A DNA stretch of 64,000 bases from contig NZ_CP113162.1 in assembly GCF_029030725.1 (NCBI RefSeq), forward strand, positions 2,540,501 to 2,604,500, in the 5' to 3' direction. Of the stretch, positions 49,946 to 59,384 are shown in pieces; within the stretch, counting starts at the first letter, position 1, and each line of letters opens with the position of its first letter. A program made the translations under genes and the position numbers. Below the pieces are notes generated by a model. It was not told the origin of the DNA and did no database searches. It saw only the letters and a program-made list of their open reading frames with translations. The DNA comes from [Pseudomonas] carboxydohydrogena. GTDB lineage: Bacteria > Pseudomonadota > Alphaproteobacteria > Rhizobiales > Xanthobacteraceae.

Positions 49946-50842
49946 TCAGGACTGCATGCCCCAACGATCGACCGTATTGGCCTCGATCGCCCGGAAGATC
50001 ACGTTCTCGACCACAAGACCAATGATGATGACGGTCAACAGACCGGCGAACACCGTCGGGATGTCGAGACTGTTCTTGTTTTCGAAGATGAACCAGCCAA
50101 GCCCACCGGAGCCGGATGACACGCCAAACACCAGTTCGGCCGCGATCAGCGTGCGCCATGCGAACGCCCAGCCGATCTTCAGACCGGTGAGGATGCTCGG
50201 GAACGCCGCCGGAATGAGAATTTTACGGATGTAGCTGAGCCCGCCGAGTCCGTAATTGCGACCGACCATTTTCAAGGTGCGGCTAACGGACAAGAATCCG
50301 GAGTGCGTGTTCAGCGCGATCGCCCATGTCACCGAATGCACCAGCACGAACACCAGCGAACCATTGCCGAGACCGAACCAGATGAGCGCCAGCGGCAACA
50401 GCGCGATGGCGGGCAGCGGGTTGAACATCGACGTCAGGGTTTCGAGGAAGTCGGTGCCGATCCGCGTCGTGATCGCCAATCCCGTCAGGACAGCCGCAAG
50501 CGTAATGCCGCAGGCATAGCCCATCAGCAGCACCTTGATAGACGACCAGGCGCGCGCCGGCAGAATGCCGTTGCCGATATTGGTGAAAAACGCGCTCATG
50601 GTCTCACTGAACGTCGGGAACAACAGGTTGTTGTTCAGGTAGCGGCCATAGATTTCCCACGCCAGCGCAAGGAAAATCAGAATGACGATCTTGCGCAGCC
50701 AGGTCTGGTTGTAGAGCCGCACAAACAGGGACAACGGCTTTTCCAGCACCACAGGCGCACGTTCGGCCGCAGCGGCGTCACGCACGAATTCCGGGCGGAC
50801 CGGGGCTGTGAGCGTTCTCATCGTCAGCGATACATCAGACAT
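49946..50842 (-). CDS. NitT/TauT-type ABC transporter permease
   Basis: A 298-residue inner-membrane permease with about six helices after a ~45-residue N-terminal cytoplasmic segment. ALLPLALIWFGLGNGS and the EAA loop (RNYGLGGLSYIRKILIPAAFP) are typical of SsuC/TauC/NrtB permeases, as is WRTLIAAELVFG. Its start overlaps the ATPase stop by 8 nt. It is the last gene of the nine-gene operon and must work with the two binding proteins encoded upstream. Confidence 0.92.
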   Translation of the reverse strand: MSDVSLTMRTLTAPVRPEFVRDAAAAERAPVVLEKPLSLFVRLYNQTWLRKIVILIFLALAWEIYGRYLNNNLLFPTFSETMSAFFTNIGNGILPARAWSSIKVLLMGYACGITLAAVLTGLAITTRIGTDFLETLTSMFNPLPAIALLPLALIWFGLGNGSLVFVLVHSVTWAIALNTHSGFLSVSRTLKMVGRNYGLGGLSYIRKILIPAAFPSILTGLKIGWAFAWRTLIAAELVFGVSSGSGGLGWFIFENKNSLDIPTVFAGLLTVIIIGLVVENVIFRAIEANTVDRWGMQS

Positions 50843-51602
50843 TTTCCGCCTCCTCGATGGTGTCAGCGAACAGCATGGTCTGGATGCGCGATTCCAGCTC
50901 CACAGCTTCCTCGCCCATCACGCCGCCGTTCAGTTCGGCCTTGACCTGACCCGGATGCGGCGACAGCAACAGGATGCGATTGCCGATCTTGATCGCTTCG
51001 GGAATCGAATGCGTGACGAACAGCACCGTGAAACGCGTCTCGTCCCACAGCGTCAGCAACTCGTCCTGCATCTTGCGGCGCGTCAACGCGTCGAGTGCGG
51101 CGAACGGCTCATCCATCAGGAGAATATCCGGCTCCATCGCCATGCCGCGTGCGATCGCGACGCGCTGCTTCATGCCGCCCGAGAGCATATGCGGGTGGCT
51201 GTCAGCGAACTTCTCCAGATTGACCTTGCGGATATAGTGCATGGCCTTGTCCTCGGCTTCGCGGGCGCCGAGCTTGTTGGTGCACTGCAAGGGGAACATC
51301 ACGTTCTCCTTGACCGTCTTCCACGGCAGGAGCTGGTCGAACTCCTGAAACACCATCATCCGGTCGGGGCCGGGGCGCGTGATGGTCTTGCCCTTAAGAG
51401 TCATCTCACCTTCGGTCGGCGTCATGTAGCCGCCGACGGCTTTCAAAAGGGTCGATTTGCCGCAACCCGAGGGACCGAGCAAAATGAACCGGTCGCCCTG
51501 AAAGACATTGAAATCAACCCGATAGGTCGCGGTGATGAGATAGCTCGGCGTCCTGTACTGCAACGTGACGCCCTTGACCTCCAGCAGTGGTGCTGTCGTC
51601 AT
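50835..51602 (-). CDS. NitT/TauT-type ABC transporter ATP-binding protein
   Basis: A 255-residue ATPase of the SsuB/TauB group. Walker A is GPSGCGKST (about residues 43-51), the Q-loop is VFQEFDQLLPW, the signature is LSGGMKQRVAIARGM, Walker B is ILLMDEPFAALD, and the switch is FVTHSIPEAI. ATG 51602. It powers uptake of the substrate bound by the two periplasmic proteins at 55993-58076. Confidence 0.94.
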   Translation of the reverse strand: MTTAPLLEVKGVTLQYRTPSYLITATYRVDFNVFQGDRFILLGPSGCGKSTLLKAVGGYMTPTEGEMTLKGKTITRPGPDRMMVFQEFDQLLPWKTVKENVMFPLQCTNKLGAREAEDKAMHYIRKVNLEKFADSHPHMLSGGMKQRVAIARGMAMEPDILLMDEPFAALDALTRRKMQDELLTLWDETRFTVLFVTHSIPEAIKIGNRILLLSPHPGQVKAELNGGVMGEEAVELESRIQTMLFADTIEEAENV

Positions 51603-51730
51603 CGGTCCCTCCTCCCGTCCTCGTGTCCGCTGATTGCAGATCTGTTTTTAGCAGTCTGAACTCTACTGAACCGCCTTGCGACGGTCTAATATAAAGACTG
51701 GTTGAATCGATGCCCGTTTTGGATCGATAC

Positions 51731-52501
51731 TCAACGGCCCTCGAAACTGGGCTTGCGTTTCTCGATAAACGCCCGCATTCCTTCTTCCTGGTCGCGGGAC
51801 GCAAACAGTATCTCGAAAGCCTTGCGTTCCAGCATCAGGCCGGCATCGAGCGAACTGTCCATTCCCGCCAGAACCACTTCCTTGATCTGTTCCACGGCAA
51901 GCGGCGGCATCGAGGCGATGGTCTTTGCAATGCCGATCGCAGTCTCGACCACCTTGTCGTCCGGCACCACGTCATTGACGAAGCCGAGCCTGCGGGCCTC
52001 CTCCGCCGTCACATGCTCGCCCGTCAGCAGCATCTTCATGGCGCGGTACTTCCCGATGGCGCGCGTCAGCCGCTGCGTGGCACCGCCGCCGGGCATGATG
52101 CCGACGCTCACCTCGGATTGGCCGAATTTCGCGCCCTCTCCCGCTACGATGATGTCCGCCTGCAAAGCCAGTTCGCAGCCGCCGCCCAGCGCGAAGCCGT
52201 TCACCGCCGCGATCAGCGGCTTGCGGCAACCGGCGACCACTTTCCAGAAATAAAGAACGCGCCGCGCCATCATGTCGATCGGGCTGGAATCGACCGCCTC
52301 TTTCAAATCCGCTCCGGCGGCGAACACGCGGTCATTGCCGGTGATGACGATGCAGCGCGTGTTGCGATCCGCCGCCAGCTTCTCGAACTGATTTGCCAGC
52401 TCCGCGCGCAAGGGATCGTTGAGCGCATTGCGCGCATCGGGACGATTGAGCTTCAGCAACGCCACATGCTCGTGCGGCCGCTCCAGCAGGGTCAAAGACA
52501 T
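51731..52501 (-). CDS. Enoyl-CoA hydratase, PaaF-like
   Basis: A 256-residue crotonase. The first catalytic Glu is Glu130 (FGQSEVSVGIMPGGGATQRL). The second position is Lys156 (AMKMLLTG), as I recall from PaaF (2,3-dehydroadipyl-CoA hydratase), rather than the Glu of short-chain crotonases. FAAGADLKE and GFALGGGCELAL form the oxyanion hole. It would hydrate an unsaturated dicarboxylyl-CoA, giving the substrate for the PaaH-like dehydrogenase in the same operon. Confidence 0.88.
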   Translation of the reverse strand: MSLTLLERPHEHVALLKLNRPDARNALNDPLRAELANQFEKLAADRNTRCIVITGNDRVFAAGADLKEAVDSSPIDMMARRVLYFWKVVAGCRKPLIAAVNGFALGGGCELALQADIIVAGEGAKFGQSEVSVGIMPGGGATQRLTRAIGKYRAMKMLLTGEHVTAEEARRLGFVNDVVPDDKVVETAIGIAKTIASMPPLAVEQIKEVVLAGMDSSLDAGLMLERKAFEILFASRDQEEGMRAFIEKRKPSFEGR

Positions 52502-52554
52502 TCCGGTCTCCCTTAGACTTACCTTACACGCTGCGCCGTGGCCGCGCGCATACT

Positions 52555-54687
52555 TTATGCTTCATCCAGCATCATCAGCCAGTCGACGGCGGTCGCAGAT
52601 GCCTCGCCCAGCATGATGGGATTGAGGTCCAGGGTCGAAAGCCTGGGTCCAAGCGCCGCACCGAGGCGCGACACCGCGCAGATCATCGCAGTAAGCTGCT
52701 TCCGGTCGACAGGGGGGCGGCCCCTGACGCCAGCAAGCACCGCCTTGCCATGCAGCGCATCCAGCATGTCCGCCGCCTCGCCTTCGCACAGCGGCACCTT
52801 GCGGAACACAACGTCGCGCAACACCTCGATCAGAACTCCGCCCAGACCCGCCATGATGACCGGGCCGAACACCAGGTCGTTTTGCAGGCCGATGACGAAT
52901 TCAGTATCCCCGCGCGCCATGGCCTGCACGACCACGCCATGCAGCCTGGCATTCGGCTTGTATTTTTTAGCATTCGCGATGATCGCGTCAAAAGCCTGCC
53001 TGACCTTTGCTTCATCGGTGAGGCGCAGCATCACGCCGCCAGCCTCTGTCTTGTGCAGGATGTCCGGCGACTCGATTTTCAGCACGACGGGGTAACCGAG
53101 CTTGTTCGCGGCCTTTGCCGCTTCGTCGGCGGATGTCGCCAGCACCGTCGGGATATGCGCGATACCGCATTGATCGAGCAGCTTCACGCCGTCCATCGTC
53201 GAGACGACGCCCCTGGAAGGCAAATCGAGTTTCGGCAGCTTGGTCGCTTTCCTGTCCTCGCTGCGGGCCAGCCATTTACGCCGCATCTCCGCATACTGCA
53301 CAAGTGCCGCAACCGCATCCACCGCGGGCTCGGCGCCACGCAGCACCGCGATCCCTTCCTTACGCAGCGCGAGAACGCCCGCTTCCGGTGCGGCGACCCA
53401 GCAGACGACGAACGGTTTCGTCACCTGATCGCGAATTTCGACGAGAACCTTCACGAGTTTATCGACATGCGCTTCCATCAACTGGAACCAGACGATGCCG
53501 ACATCCACATTCGGATCGGCCAGCATCAGCTTGACGCTTTCGAGCAGCAAATTCGGGTCCGCCACGAATTGCCCGGTGACATCGACCGGATTTCCAACCG
53601 CGCCGAAACCGGGAATGACCTTCTGCAACGCCGCCTGCGTTTCGGGCTGGAGCACCGGCACGGAAAGACCGACCTCCTGCGCGCGGTCGGCCATCAGAAC
53701 ACCGGCGCCGCCAGATTGAGTCAACAGGCCAATGCCATTGCCTTCGGGAAGCTTGCAGCACGACATCACCTCGGCGATGTCGAGCATGTGCTCCTCGTTC
53801 CGCGCGCGGATGATGCCGTGCTGGCGTACCACGCCGTCGAACACCACATCGTCGCCCGCGAGCGATCCGGTGTGCGAGGCGGCGGCGCGCGCACCAGCGC
53901 CCAGCCGCCCGACCTTCGTCATCACCAGCGGCTTGCCCGCAACCATCGCCTGCTCCGCGAGCGTCACGAAATCCTCGCCGCCCTTCAGGCCCTCGATGTA
54001 GCCCGCACCCATCTTGATGCGCGGGTCACGCAGGACCTCACCCATGATTTCCGAGAAGGTCAGGTCGGCTTCATTGCCGGTGTTGACGAAATAGCCGAGC
54101 CCAAGCCCGCGGCGGCGCGCGAGCGCGGCAATGGCCGTGCCGAATGCCCCCGATTGCGTGACGAAGCCGATCGGGCCCGACGGCGTGTCGCTGTCGGCAT
54201 ATTGGCTGAACGTCGCGAGCACATTGTCAAACGAGTTGATGAGACCCAGGCAATTCGGGCCGCACAACCGCACGCCGCCCTCTCGCGCCGCGGCGACGAC
54301 ATCCTGCTCATATTTGCGGCCGGCATCGCCAAGCTCGGAAAAGCCGGAGCTGAAGATCACCGCGACCGGAACACCTTTGGCGCCGAGTTCACGCACGCAA
54401 TTCAGGACCTCGCTCGCCGGCAGCACGATGATCGCCAGATCAATCTCATCATCGATCGCCGCGACATTCGGATACGCCTTCAGCGGCCCGATCGTCTCCG
54501 CACGCGGATTCACCGGATAGATGCGGCCCTTGTAGCCCTTATCGAGCAGGTGCTTGACCGGACGGCCGCTGACCTTGCGAAAATCCGACGACGCGCCAAG
54601 GATCGCGATGGAGCGTGGCGCCAACAGCGCCTTCAGCGCATCTTTCGCTTCACCTTTTAGCGGCTTCGCCTGCGTCATTGCCGTCAC
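52555..54687 (-). CDS. NDP-forming (ADP-forming) acyl-CoA ligase
   Basis: A 710-residue single-chain acyl-CoA synthetase of the succinyl-CoA-ligase type, making acyl-CoA from acid, CoA and ATP via a phosphohistidine. Domains in order: CoA-binding (about 20-150, ILGASSDFRKVSGRPV), ligase CoA domains (about 160-460, with GFVTQSGAFG and SHTGSLAGDD), then ATP-grasp (about 490-705, YPVVLKIESPDILHKTEAGGV). The start could be GTG 54687 (GGGAGA 5 nt upstream) or the inner ATG 54678. It gives this operon its own activation step, separate from the two CoA-transferases and AMP-ligase nearby. Family members activate acetate, propionate, phenylacetate or dicarboxylates. Confidence 0.92.
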   Translation of the reverse strand: MTAMTQAKPLKGEAKDALKALLAPRSIAILGASSDFRKVSGRPVKHLLDKGYKGRIYPVNPRAETIGPLKAYPNVAAIDDEIDLAIIVLPASEVLNCVRELGAKGVPVAVIFSSGFSELGDAGRKYEQDVVAAAREGGVRLCGPNCLGLINSFDNVLATFSQYADSDTPSGPIGFVTQSGAFGTAIAALARRRGLGLGYFVNTGNEADLTFSEIMGEVLRDPRIKMGAGYIEGLKGGEDFVTLAEQAMVAGKPLVMTKVGRLGAGARAAASHTGSLAGDDVVFDGVVRQHGIIRARNEEHMLDIAEVMSCCKLPEGNGIGLLTQSGGAGVLMADRAQEVGLSVPVLQPETQAALQKVIPGFGAVGNPVDVTGQFVADPNLLLESVKLMLADPNVDVGIVWFQLMEAHVDKLVKVLVEIRDQVTKPFVVCWVAAPEAGVLALRKEGIAVLRGAEPAVDAVAALVQYAEMRRKWLARSEDRKATKLPKLDLPSRGVVSTMDGVKLLDQCGIAHIPTVLATSADEAAKAANKLGYPVVLKIESPDILHKTEAGGVMLRLTDEAKVRQAFDAIIANAKKYKPNARLHGVVVQAMARGDTEFVIGLQNDLVFGPVIMAGLGGVLIEVLRDVVFRKVPLCEGEAADMLDALHGKAVLAGVRGRPPVDRKQLTAMICAVSRLGAALGPRLSTLDLNPIMLGEASATAVDWLMMLDEA

Positions 54688-54721
54688 ATCAGTCTCCCTG
54701 CGATTCGCTTACTGTTTCTTG

Positions 54722-55945
54722 TTAATTGAACGCCGAGATGCCGGTCTGCGCCCGGCCGAGCACCAGCGCATGGATATCATGCGTGCCTTCCAGCGTATTG
54801 ACTGTCTCGAGATTCATCAGGTGGCGGATGATGTGGTACTCATCCGAAATGCCGTTGCCGCCGTGGATATCCCGGGCCGCGCGCGCGATATCGAGTGCCT
54901 TGCCGGCGCAATTGCGTTTCAGCAGCGACAGCATTTCCGGCGTCGCCTTGCCCGCGTCACGGAGGCGGCTGACATGCAGGCAGGCGAGAAGGCCGATCGA
55001 GATTTCCGTCTGCATGTCCGCGAGCTTTTTCTGGATCAATTGATTGGCCGCCAGCGGCCGGCCGAACTGCTTGCGATCCATGGAATACTGCCGTGCGGCG
55101 TGCCAGCAGAATTCGGCCGCGCCCATCGCGCCCCAGATGATGCCGAAGCGCGCATTGTTGAGGCAACCGAACGGCCCCTTCAACCCCTGCACGCCCGGCA
55201 GCAGATTTTCCTCCGGAACGAAAACATCCTCCATGAAAATCTGTCCAGTGGGCGATGCCCGCACCGAGAACTTGTTCTCGATCTTGGCGGTCGACAGACC
55301 CGCCATGCCGCGCTCCAGAATGAAGCCGCGGATGATGTCCTGATCGTCCTTCGCCCACACCACCATGATGTCGGCGATCGGCGCATGCGTGATCCAGGTC
55401 TTGCCGCCGGTGAGCCGATAGCCGCCGGGCACCTTCTTCGCGCGCGTCTTCATGCCGCCGGGATCGGAGCCGTGATCTGGCTCCGTCAACCCGAAGCAGC
55501 CGAGAATCTCGCCCTTCGCCATCGCGGGCAGATATTTCTCCCGTTGCGCTTCCGAGCCATAAGCATAGATCGGCACCATCGACAGCGTGGTCTGTACGCC
55601 AAGCGCGGAACGGAAGCTCGTATCCACGCGTTCGAACTCGCGCATGATCAGCCCGTACGACACATAGCTGATGCCCGCGCAGCCGTAGCCGTCGATGGTT
55701 GCCCCGAGAAAACCGAGATCGGCCATTTCCTTCATCACCGTTCTGTCGAACGATTCATCCCGGTTGGCTTCGAGGATCCGCGGCATCAGATGCGACTGCG
55801 CATAGTCGCGCGCCGTGTCGCGGATCAGTTTTTCATCCTCGTTCAGCAGATCCTCAAGCAGCAGCGGATCATCCCAGTGGAACGCCCCGCCCGTCAACGT
55901 CACGGTGCTGGCATCGACCGGCTTGCTTGCAATCACTGAATCCAT
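54722..55945 (-). CDS. Glutaryl-CoA dehydrogenase-like acyl-CoA dehydrogenase
   Basis: A 407-residue FAD enzyme most like glutaryl-CoA dehydrogenase. The carboxylate-binding cluster is kept: Glu105, Arg112 and Ser113 in [29 protein letters not shown] binds substrate and flavin. The catalytic base Glu386 is in [18 protein letters not shown]. The residue before it is Leu385, where decarboxylating enzymes have Tyr, as I remember them. It may therefore oxidise a dicarboxylyl-CoA (glutaryl-, adipyl- or pimeloyl-CoA) without decarboxylation. ATG 55945. It lies 34 nt before the NDP-forming ligase. Confidence 0.88.
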   Translation of the reverse strand: MDSVIASKPVDASTVTLTGGAFHWDDPLLLEDLLNEDEKLIRDTARDYAQSHLMPRILEANRDESFDRTVMKEMADLGFLGATIDGYGCAGISYVSYGLIMREFERVDTSFRSALGVQTTLSMVPIYAYGSEAQREKYLPAMAKGEILGCFGLTEPDHGSDPGGMKTRAKKVPGGYRLTGGKTWITHAPIADIMVVWAKDDQDIIRGFILERGMAGLSTAKIENKFSVRASPTGQIFMEDVFVPEENLLPGVQGLKGPFGCLNNARFGIIWGAMGAAEFCWHAARQYSMDRKQFGRPLAANQLIQKKLADMQTEISIGLLACLHVSRLRDAGKATPEMLSLLKRNCAGKALDIARAARDIHGGNGISDEYHIIRHLMNLETVNTLEGTHDIHALVLGRAQTGISAFN

Positions 55946-55992
55946 GGGATCACCCTCTTTACAATACGGCGCTCACATCAGGCCGTCGCCGC

Positions 55993-57027
55993 TCAGCTTC
56001 CCGGCAACGCGTGGACCTCAGGAAAGAACAGATCCTTCCAGCTCGCGGGCGTCTTGTTGACAAGGCCGACCTGCTTCATGAACGCCGCATACTTCATGAT
56101 GTTCTTCGGCGTCGTGGTGTATTCGGTGTGCGGGTGATTGATGATCTCCAGCGTGTCCTTCAGGGATTCCTTGTTGTCGGTGCTCTTGACGTAAATCTCG
56201 GCGGCTTGCTGCTTGTTCTTATTGATGAAGTCGATCGACTCCTGGAATGCATCGAGAAACGCCTTGTAGACCTTCGGATTCTCTTTGTGGAACTTGCTGG
56301 TGGTCCAGACCACTTCGCAGGTCGCGGGGCCGAGCACATCGTACGAATCAAGCACCTTGTGGATGCCCGGTTTTGTCAGTTCCTGAAAATTGTAGGGCGG
56401 CGAAGCAAAATGACTATCGATGGCGCCCATGTTGGACAGCATCTGCGACATCGCTTCGGGATGCGCCAACGTCACGCCGTTCTTGTCGAGGCGGCGGGCC
56501 TGATCCGGGCCCCACTCCTTCGAGGCGGCCATCTGCAACATGATCGCCTGGATCGAAATGCCCGCAGCGGGCATCGCGATGCGATTCTTGTCGGTGATAT
56601 CCTTGATCGTCTTCACCGAAGGGTCGCGCGTATTCAGGTAGATCGGCAACGAGTCCATCGCCGCGACGCCTTTGACGTCCAGATTGCCCTGCGTCTTGCT
56701 CCACAGGATCAGGAACGGAGGCACACCGCCCGAGGCGAAATCGAGATTGCCCGAAATCAGGGCCTCGTTCATGACGTTGCCGCCCGTCATGCGCTGCCAT
56801 TTGACGGCAAGGTCAGGAATGCCGGCCTTGGCGGCATGCTTCTCCATCAGCTTGTTCTGCTCCATGATAATCAAAGGCAGAAACAGCAACCCATACTGCT
56901 TCGCGATGGTAACCTGGCTTACCTCGGCGCGCGCCGGCGTCTGATTGATCGTGACGCCGACGAGAGCAACGGAAGCAAGCAAAGCGGCCTTGGCAGCGAA
57001 ACCTTTCAACCAAAGAGACGTTTTCAT
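55993..57027 (-). CDS. NitT/TauT-type substrate-binding protein, copy 1
   Basis: A 344-residue periplasmic protein with a signal peptide (cleavage near TPARAEVSQ). IAKQYGLLFLPLIIMEQNKLMEKHAAKAG and GGNVMNEALISGNLDFASGGVPPFLILW (key words given) are the NMT1/SsuA-like fold for small anions and aromatic acids. It is a paralogue of the next gene upstream, 38 nt away: both end in WKDLFFPE-[VI]-H-[AS]-LPGS. Two binding proteins serving one ATPase/permease would widen the substrate range. Confidence 0.9.
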   Translation of the reverse strand: MKTSLWLKGFAAKAALLASVALVGVTINQTPARAEVSQVTIAKQYGLLFLPLIIMEQNKLMEKHAAKAGIPDLAVKWQRMTGGNVMNEALISGNLDFASGGVPPFLILWSKTQGNLDVKGVAAMDSLPIYLNTRDPSVKTIKDITDKNRIAMPAAGISIQAIMLQMAASKEWGPDQARRLDKNGVTLAHPEAMSQMLSNMGAIDSHFASPPYNFQELTKPGIHKVLDSYDVLGPATCEVVWTTSKFHKENPKVYKAFLDAFQESIDFINKNKQQAAEIYVKSTDNKESLKDTLEIINHPHTEYTTTPKNIMKYAAFMKQVGLVNKTPASWKDLFFPEVHALPGS

Positions 57028-57065
57028 CCTACTCTCCCGATAAATGTGCGTTTATTGCGCGCGGT

Positions 57066-58076
57066 TCAGCTACCCGGCAGCGAGTGAATTTCCGGAAAGA
57101 ACAAGTCCTTCCAGCTCTTCGGCTTCTCCTTGATGGACCCCATCCGGTACATGAAGTCCGAGTATTTCGTGATGTTGTGCGGCACGATGGTGAATTCCAT
57201 CGACGACTTGTCGGTGAGCATCATCACCAGTTCGTCGATCGAATAAGCCTTGTTGCGATCCGCATCCTGAAAGATCTGCGCCCCTTTTTTGGGGTCCTTG
57301 TTGATCAGATTGATCGCGTCCTTGTAGGCGGCGAAGAAGGCCGCATACAGCTTCGGATTCTCATCGTGAAATTTCTTCGTGGTCCAGATCACGTTGTTGG
57401 TGCTGGGGCCGCCAAGAACTTCATAGGACTTCAGCACGGTGTGGATGCCGGGCGTCGCGATCTCTTTATAATAGTAAGGCGGCGCGGAGGCGGCGCTGTT
57501 GATTTCGCCTGCTCCCGACAGAAGCGCGGCGCTGCCTTCGGCATAAGAGCGCGAAGTGGTCAGCGGTTCGAGCTTGTAGGCATTGCCGGGGCCGAACGCC
57601 TTCTCGGCGGCCATCTGCAACACGATCGCATTGACCGATACCTTCACCGCAGGCAACGCGATGCGGTCCTTGTCGGTGAAATCCTTGATCGTCTTGACGT
57701 TCGGATTTCGAGTATTGATGTAGATCTGCGAGGTCGTCTGGGCGGCGACGCCGCGAACCTGACCGTGGCTCTTGGCCCAGAGCGTAATCAGCGGCGCGAC
57801 GCCACCCGAAGCAATATCGAGACTGCCCGACAGCAATGCGTCGTTCATGACGTTGCCGGCGGCGAACTTCGCCCACTCCACCTTGATATTTTTAAGACCC
57901 GCCGCAGCCGCGTGTTTTTCGATAAGCTTCTCGTGCTCCATCACAGCCAGCGGCAGATAGGACAAACCCGGTTGCCGGGCCAGCCTGATTTCGGATACTT
58001 CCGCCGCCGCCGGTTGCAAGGAAAACGCAACCGCCGTCAACGATAGGCACGCCAACGCAATTCGCCGTACGTTCAT
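57066..58076 (-). CDS. NitT/TauT-type substrate-binding protein, copy 2
   Basis: A 336-residue paralogue of the adjoining binding protein. ATG 58076 has GGGAGG 6 nt upstream; a frame opening at 58181 was rejected. A signal peptide is cleaved near PAAAEVSEI. LARQPGLSYLPLAVMEHEKLIEKH parallels copy 1 position by position, and both proteins end at the same residue. The tandem duplication appears old, since the two differ at many positions. It lies 79 nt after the thiolase gene. Confidence 0.9.
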   Translation of the reverse strand: MNVRRIALACLSLTAVAFSLQPAAAEVSEIRLARQPGLSYLPLAVMEHEKLIEKHAAAAGLKNIKVEWAKFAAGNVMNDALLSGSLDIASGGVAPLITLWAKSHGQVRGVAAQTTSQIYINTRNPNVKTIKDFTDKDRIALPAVKVSVNAIVLQMAAEKAFGPGNAYKLEPLTTSRSYAEGSAALLSGAGEINSAASAPPYYYKEIATPGIHTVLKSYEVLGGPSTNNVIWTTKKFHDENPKLYAAFFAAYKDAINLINKDPKKGAQIFQDADRNKAYSIDELVMMLTDKSSMEFTIVPHNITKYSDFMYRMGSIKEKPKSWKDLFFPEIHSLPGS

Positions 58077-58155
58077 GGTATCCTCCCTGTGTGTGGTGGC
58101 CGCGCCCGTTTTGGTGTGCTTGTCTGCACTGGGTCGCGGCCTGTCGGTCAAATCA

Positions 58156-59358
58156 TCAAGATCTCTCCAGAACCATTGCAATTCCCTGCCCGACGCCGAC
58201 GCACATGCTGACGACGGCGCGTTTGGCGTTGCGTCGTTGCAGTTCGCGCGCTGCCGTCAGCACGAGACGCGGGCCGGATGCGCCGAGCGGGTGTCCGACC
58301 GCGATCGCGCCGCCGTTGGGGTTGACGCGGTCATCCTTCGCATCGACGCCAAGCTGCCTGAGGCAAGCCAGCACCTGCGCGGAGAACGCCTCATTGATCT
58401 CGATCACGTCCATCTCATTAAGCGACATATTGGCGCGCTTCAGCGCTTTGTGGATCGCGGGCACAGGGCCAATGCCCATCACGCGCGGCTCGACGCCGAC
58501 GCTCGCCGCCGACAGGATGCGGACGAGCGGCGCGCTGCCGGCGCGTTCGCCTGCCTCGCGCGAGCCGACCGTCAGGGCGACCGCGCCATCATTGATACCC
58601 GACGAATTGCCGGCGGTGGTCACGCCGCCTTCATGAATAGCCCGCAGCCCCGACAGCGATTCAAGGGACGAATCCGCGCGCGGAAATTCATCGGCGGCCA
58701 CCGTGGTCTGCGTCCCCTTTTTCGGGCCCGCGACCTGGATCGAAGCGATCTCCCCATCGAAGAAGCCCGCCGTCTTCGCGGCCGCATAACGCTGCTGTGA
58801 ACGCAACGCGAACTGATCGACTTCGTCACGGCTCAACTGATGCTCGCGCGCGAGATTGTCCGCGGTCTGCGGCATGGTGTCGGCGCCGAACTTCTTTTCG
58901 ATCTCGCGATTCGGAAAGCGAGAGCCGACAGCGGAATCGAAAATCTTCATGTCGCGGGAAAACGCTGCTTCAGCCTTGCCCATCACGAACGGCGCGCGGC
59001 TCATGCTCTCGACGCCACCAGCGAGGAACAGATCGCCTTCGCCCGCGGTGACCGCATGCGCCGCGCTGACAACCGCCCCGAGGCCACTGCCGCAATTGCG
59101 CTGAATCACGGTACCGCCGAGATCGACAGGAAAACCCGCCATCAGCGATGCATGGCGCGCGACGCACCGGCTGTCCTCGCCCGCCTGATTGGCGCAGCCG
59201 ACAATGACATCCTCGAACTGCCCGGCCTTGAACTTGCTCCGCGCCATCAGGGCCTGCATCACCTGCGCCAGCAGATCGTCAGGACGAATCCGCGCCAGTC
59301 CTCCCGCCTGCCGGCCGAAAGGCGAGCGCACTCCGTCATAGATATAAGCGTCCAACAT
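58156..59358 (-). CDS. pcaF: 3-oxoadipyl-CoA thiolase-like acetyl-CoA acyltransferase
   Basis: A 400-residue thiolase. ATG 59358 has AGGAGAG 6 nt upstream. PcaF-specific blocks are strong: GCANQAGEDSRCVAR, GGVESMSRAPFVMGKAEAAFSRD and IFDSAVGSRF. The catalytic residues are Cys in NCGSGL, His in VGHPLGASG and Cys in SMCVGVGQG. PcaF/PaaJ cleave 3-oxoadipyl-CoA to succinyl-CoA and acetyl-CoA. The first active-site loop reads QRNCGSGL where PcaF has NRLCGSGL, so the chain length accepted may differ. It is 26 nt after the dehydrogenase gene. Confidence 0.88.
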   Translation of the reverse strand: MLDAYIYDGVRSPFGRQAGGLARIRPDDLLAQVMQALMARSKFKAGQFEDVIVGCANQAGEDSRCVARHASLMAGFPVDLGGTVIQRNCGSGLGAVVSAAHAVTAGEGDLFLAGGVESMSRAPFVMGKAEAAFSRDMKIFDSAVGSRFPNREIEKKFGADTMPQTADNLAREHQLSRDEVDQFALRSQQRYAAAKTAGFFDGEIASIQVAGPKKGTQTTVAADEFPRADSSLESLSGLRAIHEGGVTTAGNSSGINDGAVALTVGSREAGERAGSAPLVRILSAASVGVEPRVMGIGPVPAIHKALKRANMSLNEMDVIEINEAFSAQVLACLRQLGVDAKDDRVNPNGGAIAVGHPLGASGPRLVLTAARELQRRNAKRAVVSMCVGVGQGIAMVLERS

Positions 59359-59384
59359 CCGTCTCTCCTTTGGCGCCATGCGCC

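Noticed and set aside
52750-54660. Rightward open frame of 636 codons opposite the NDP-forming ligase
   Set aside because: The ligase has three intact domains; the opposite frame is Arg/His-rich with no motif and no ribosome site.
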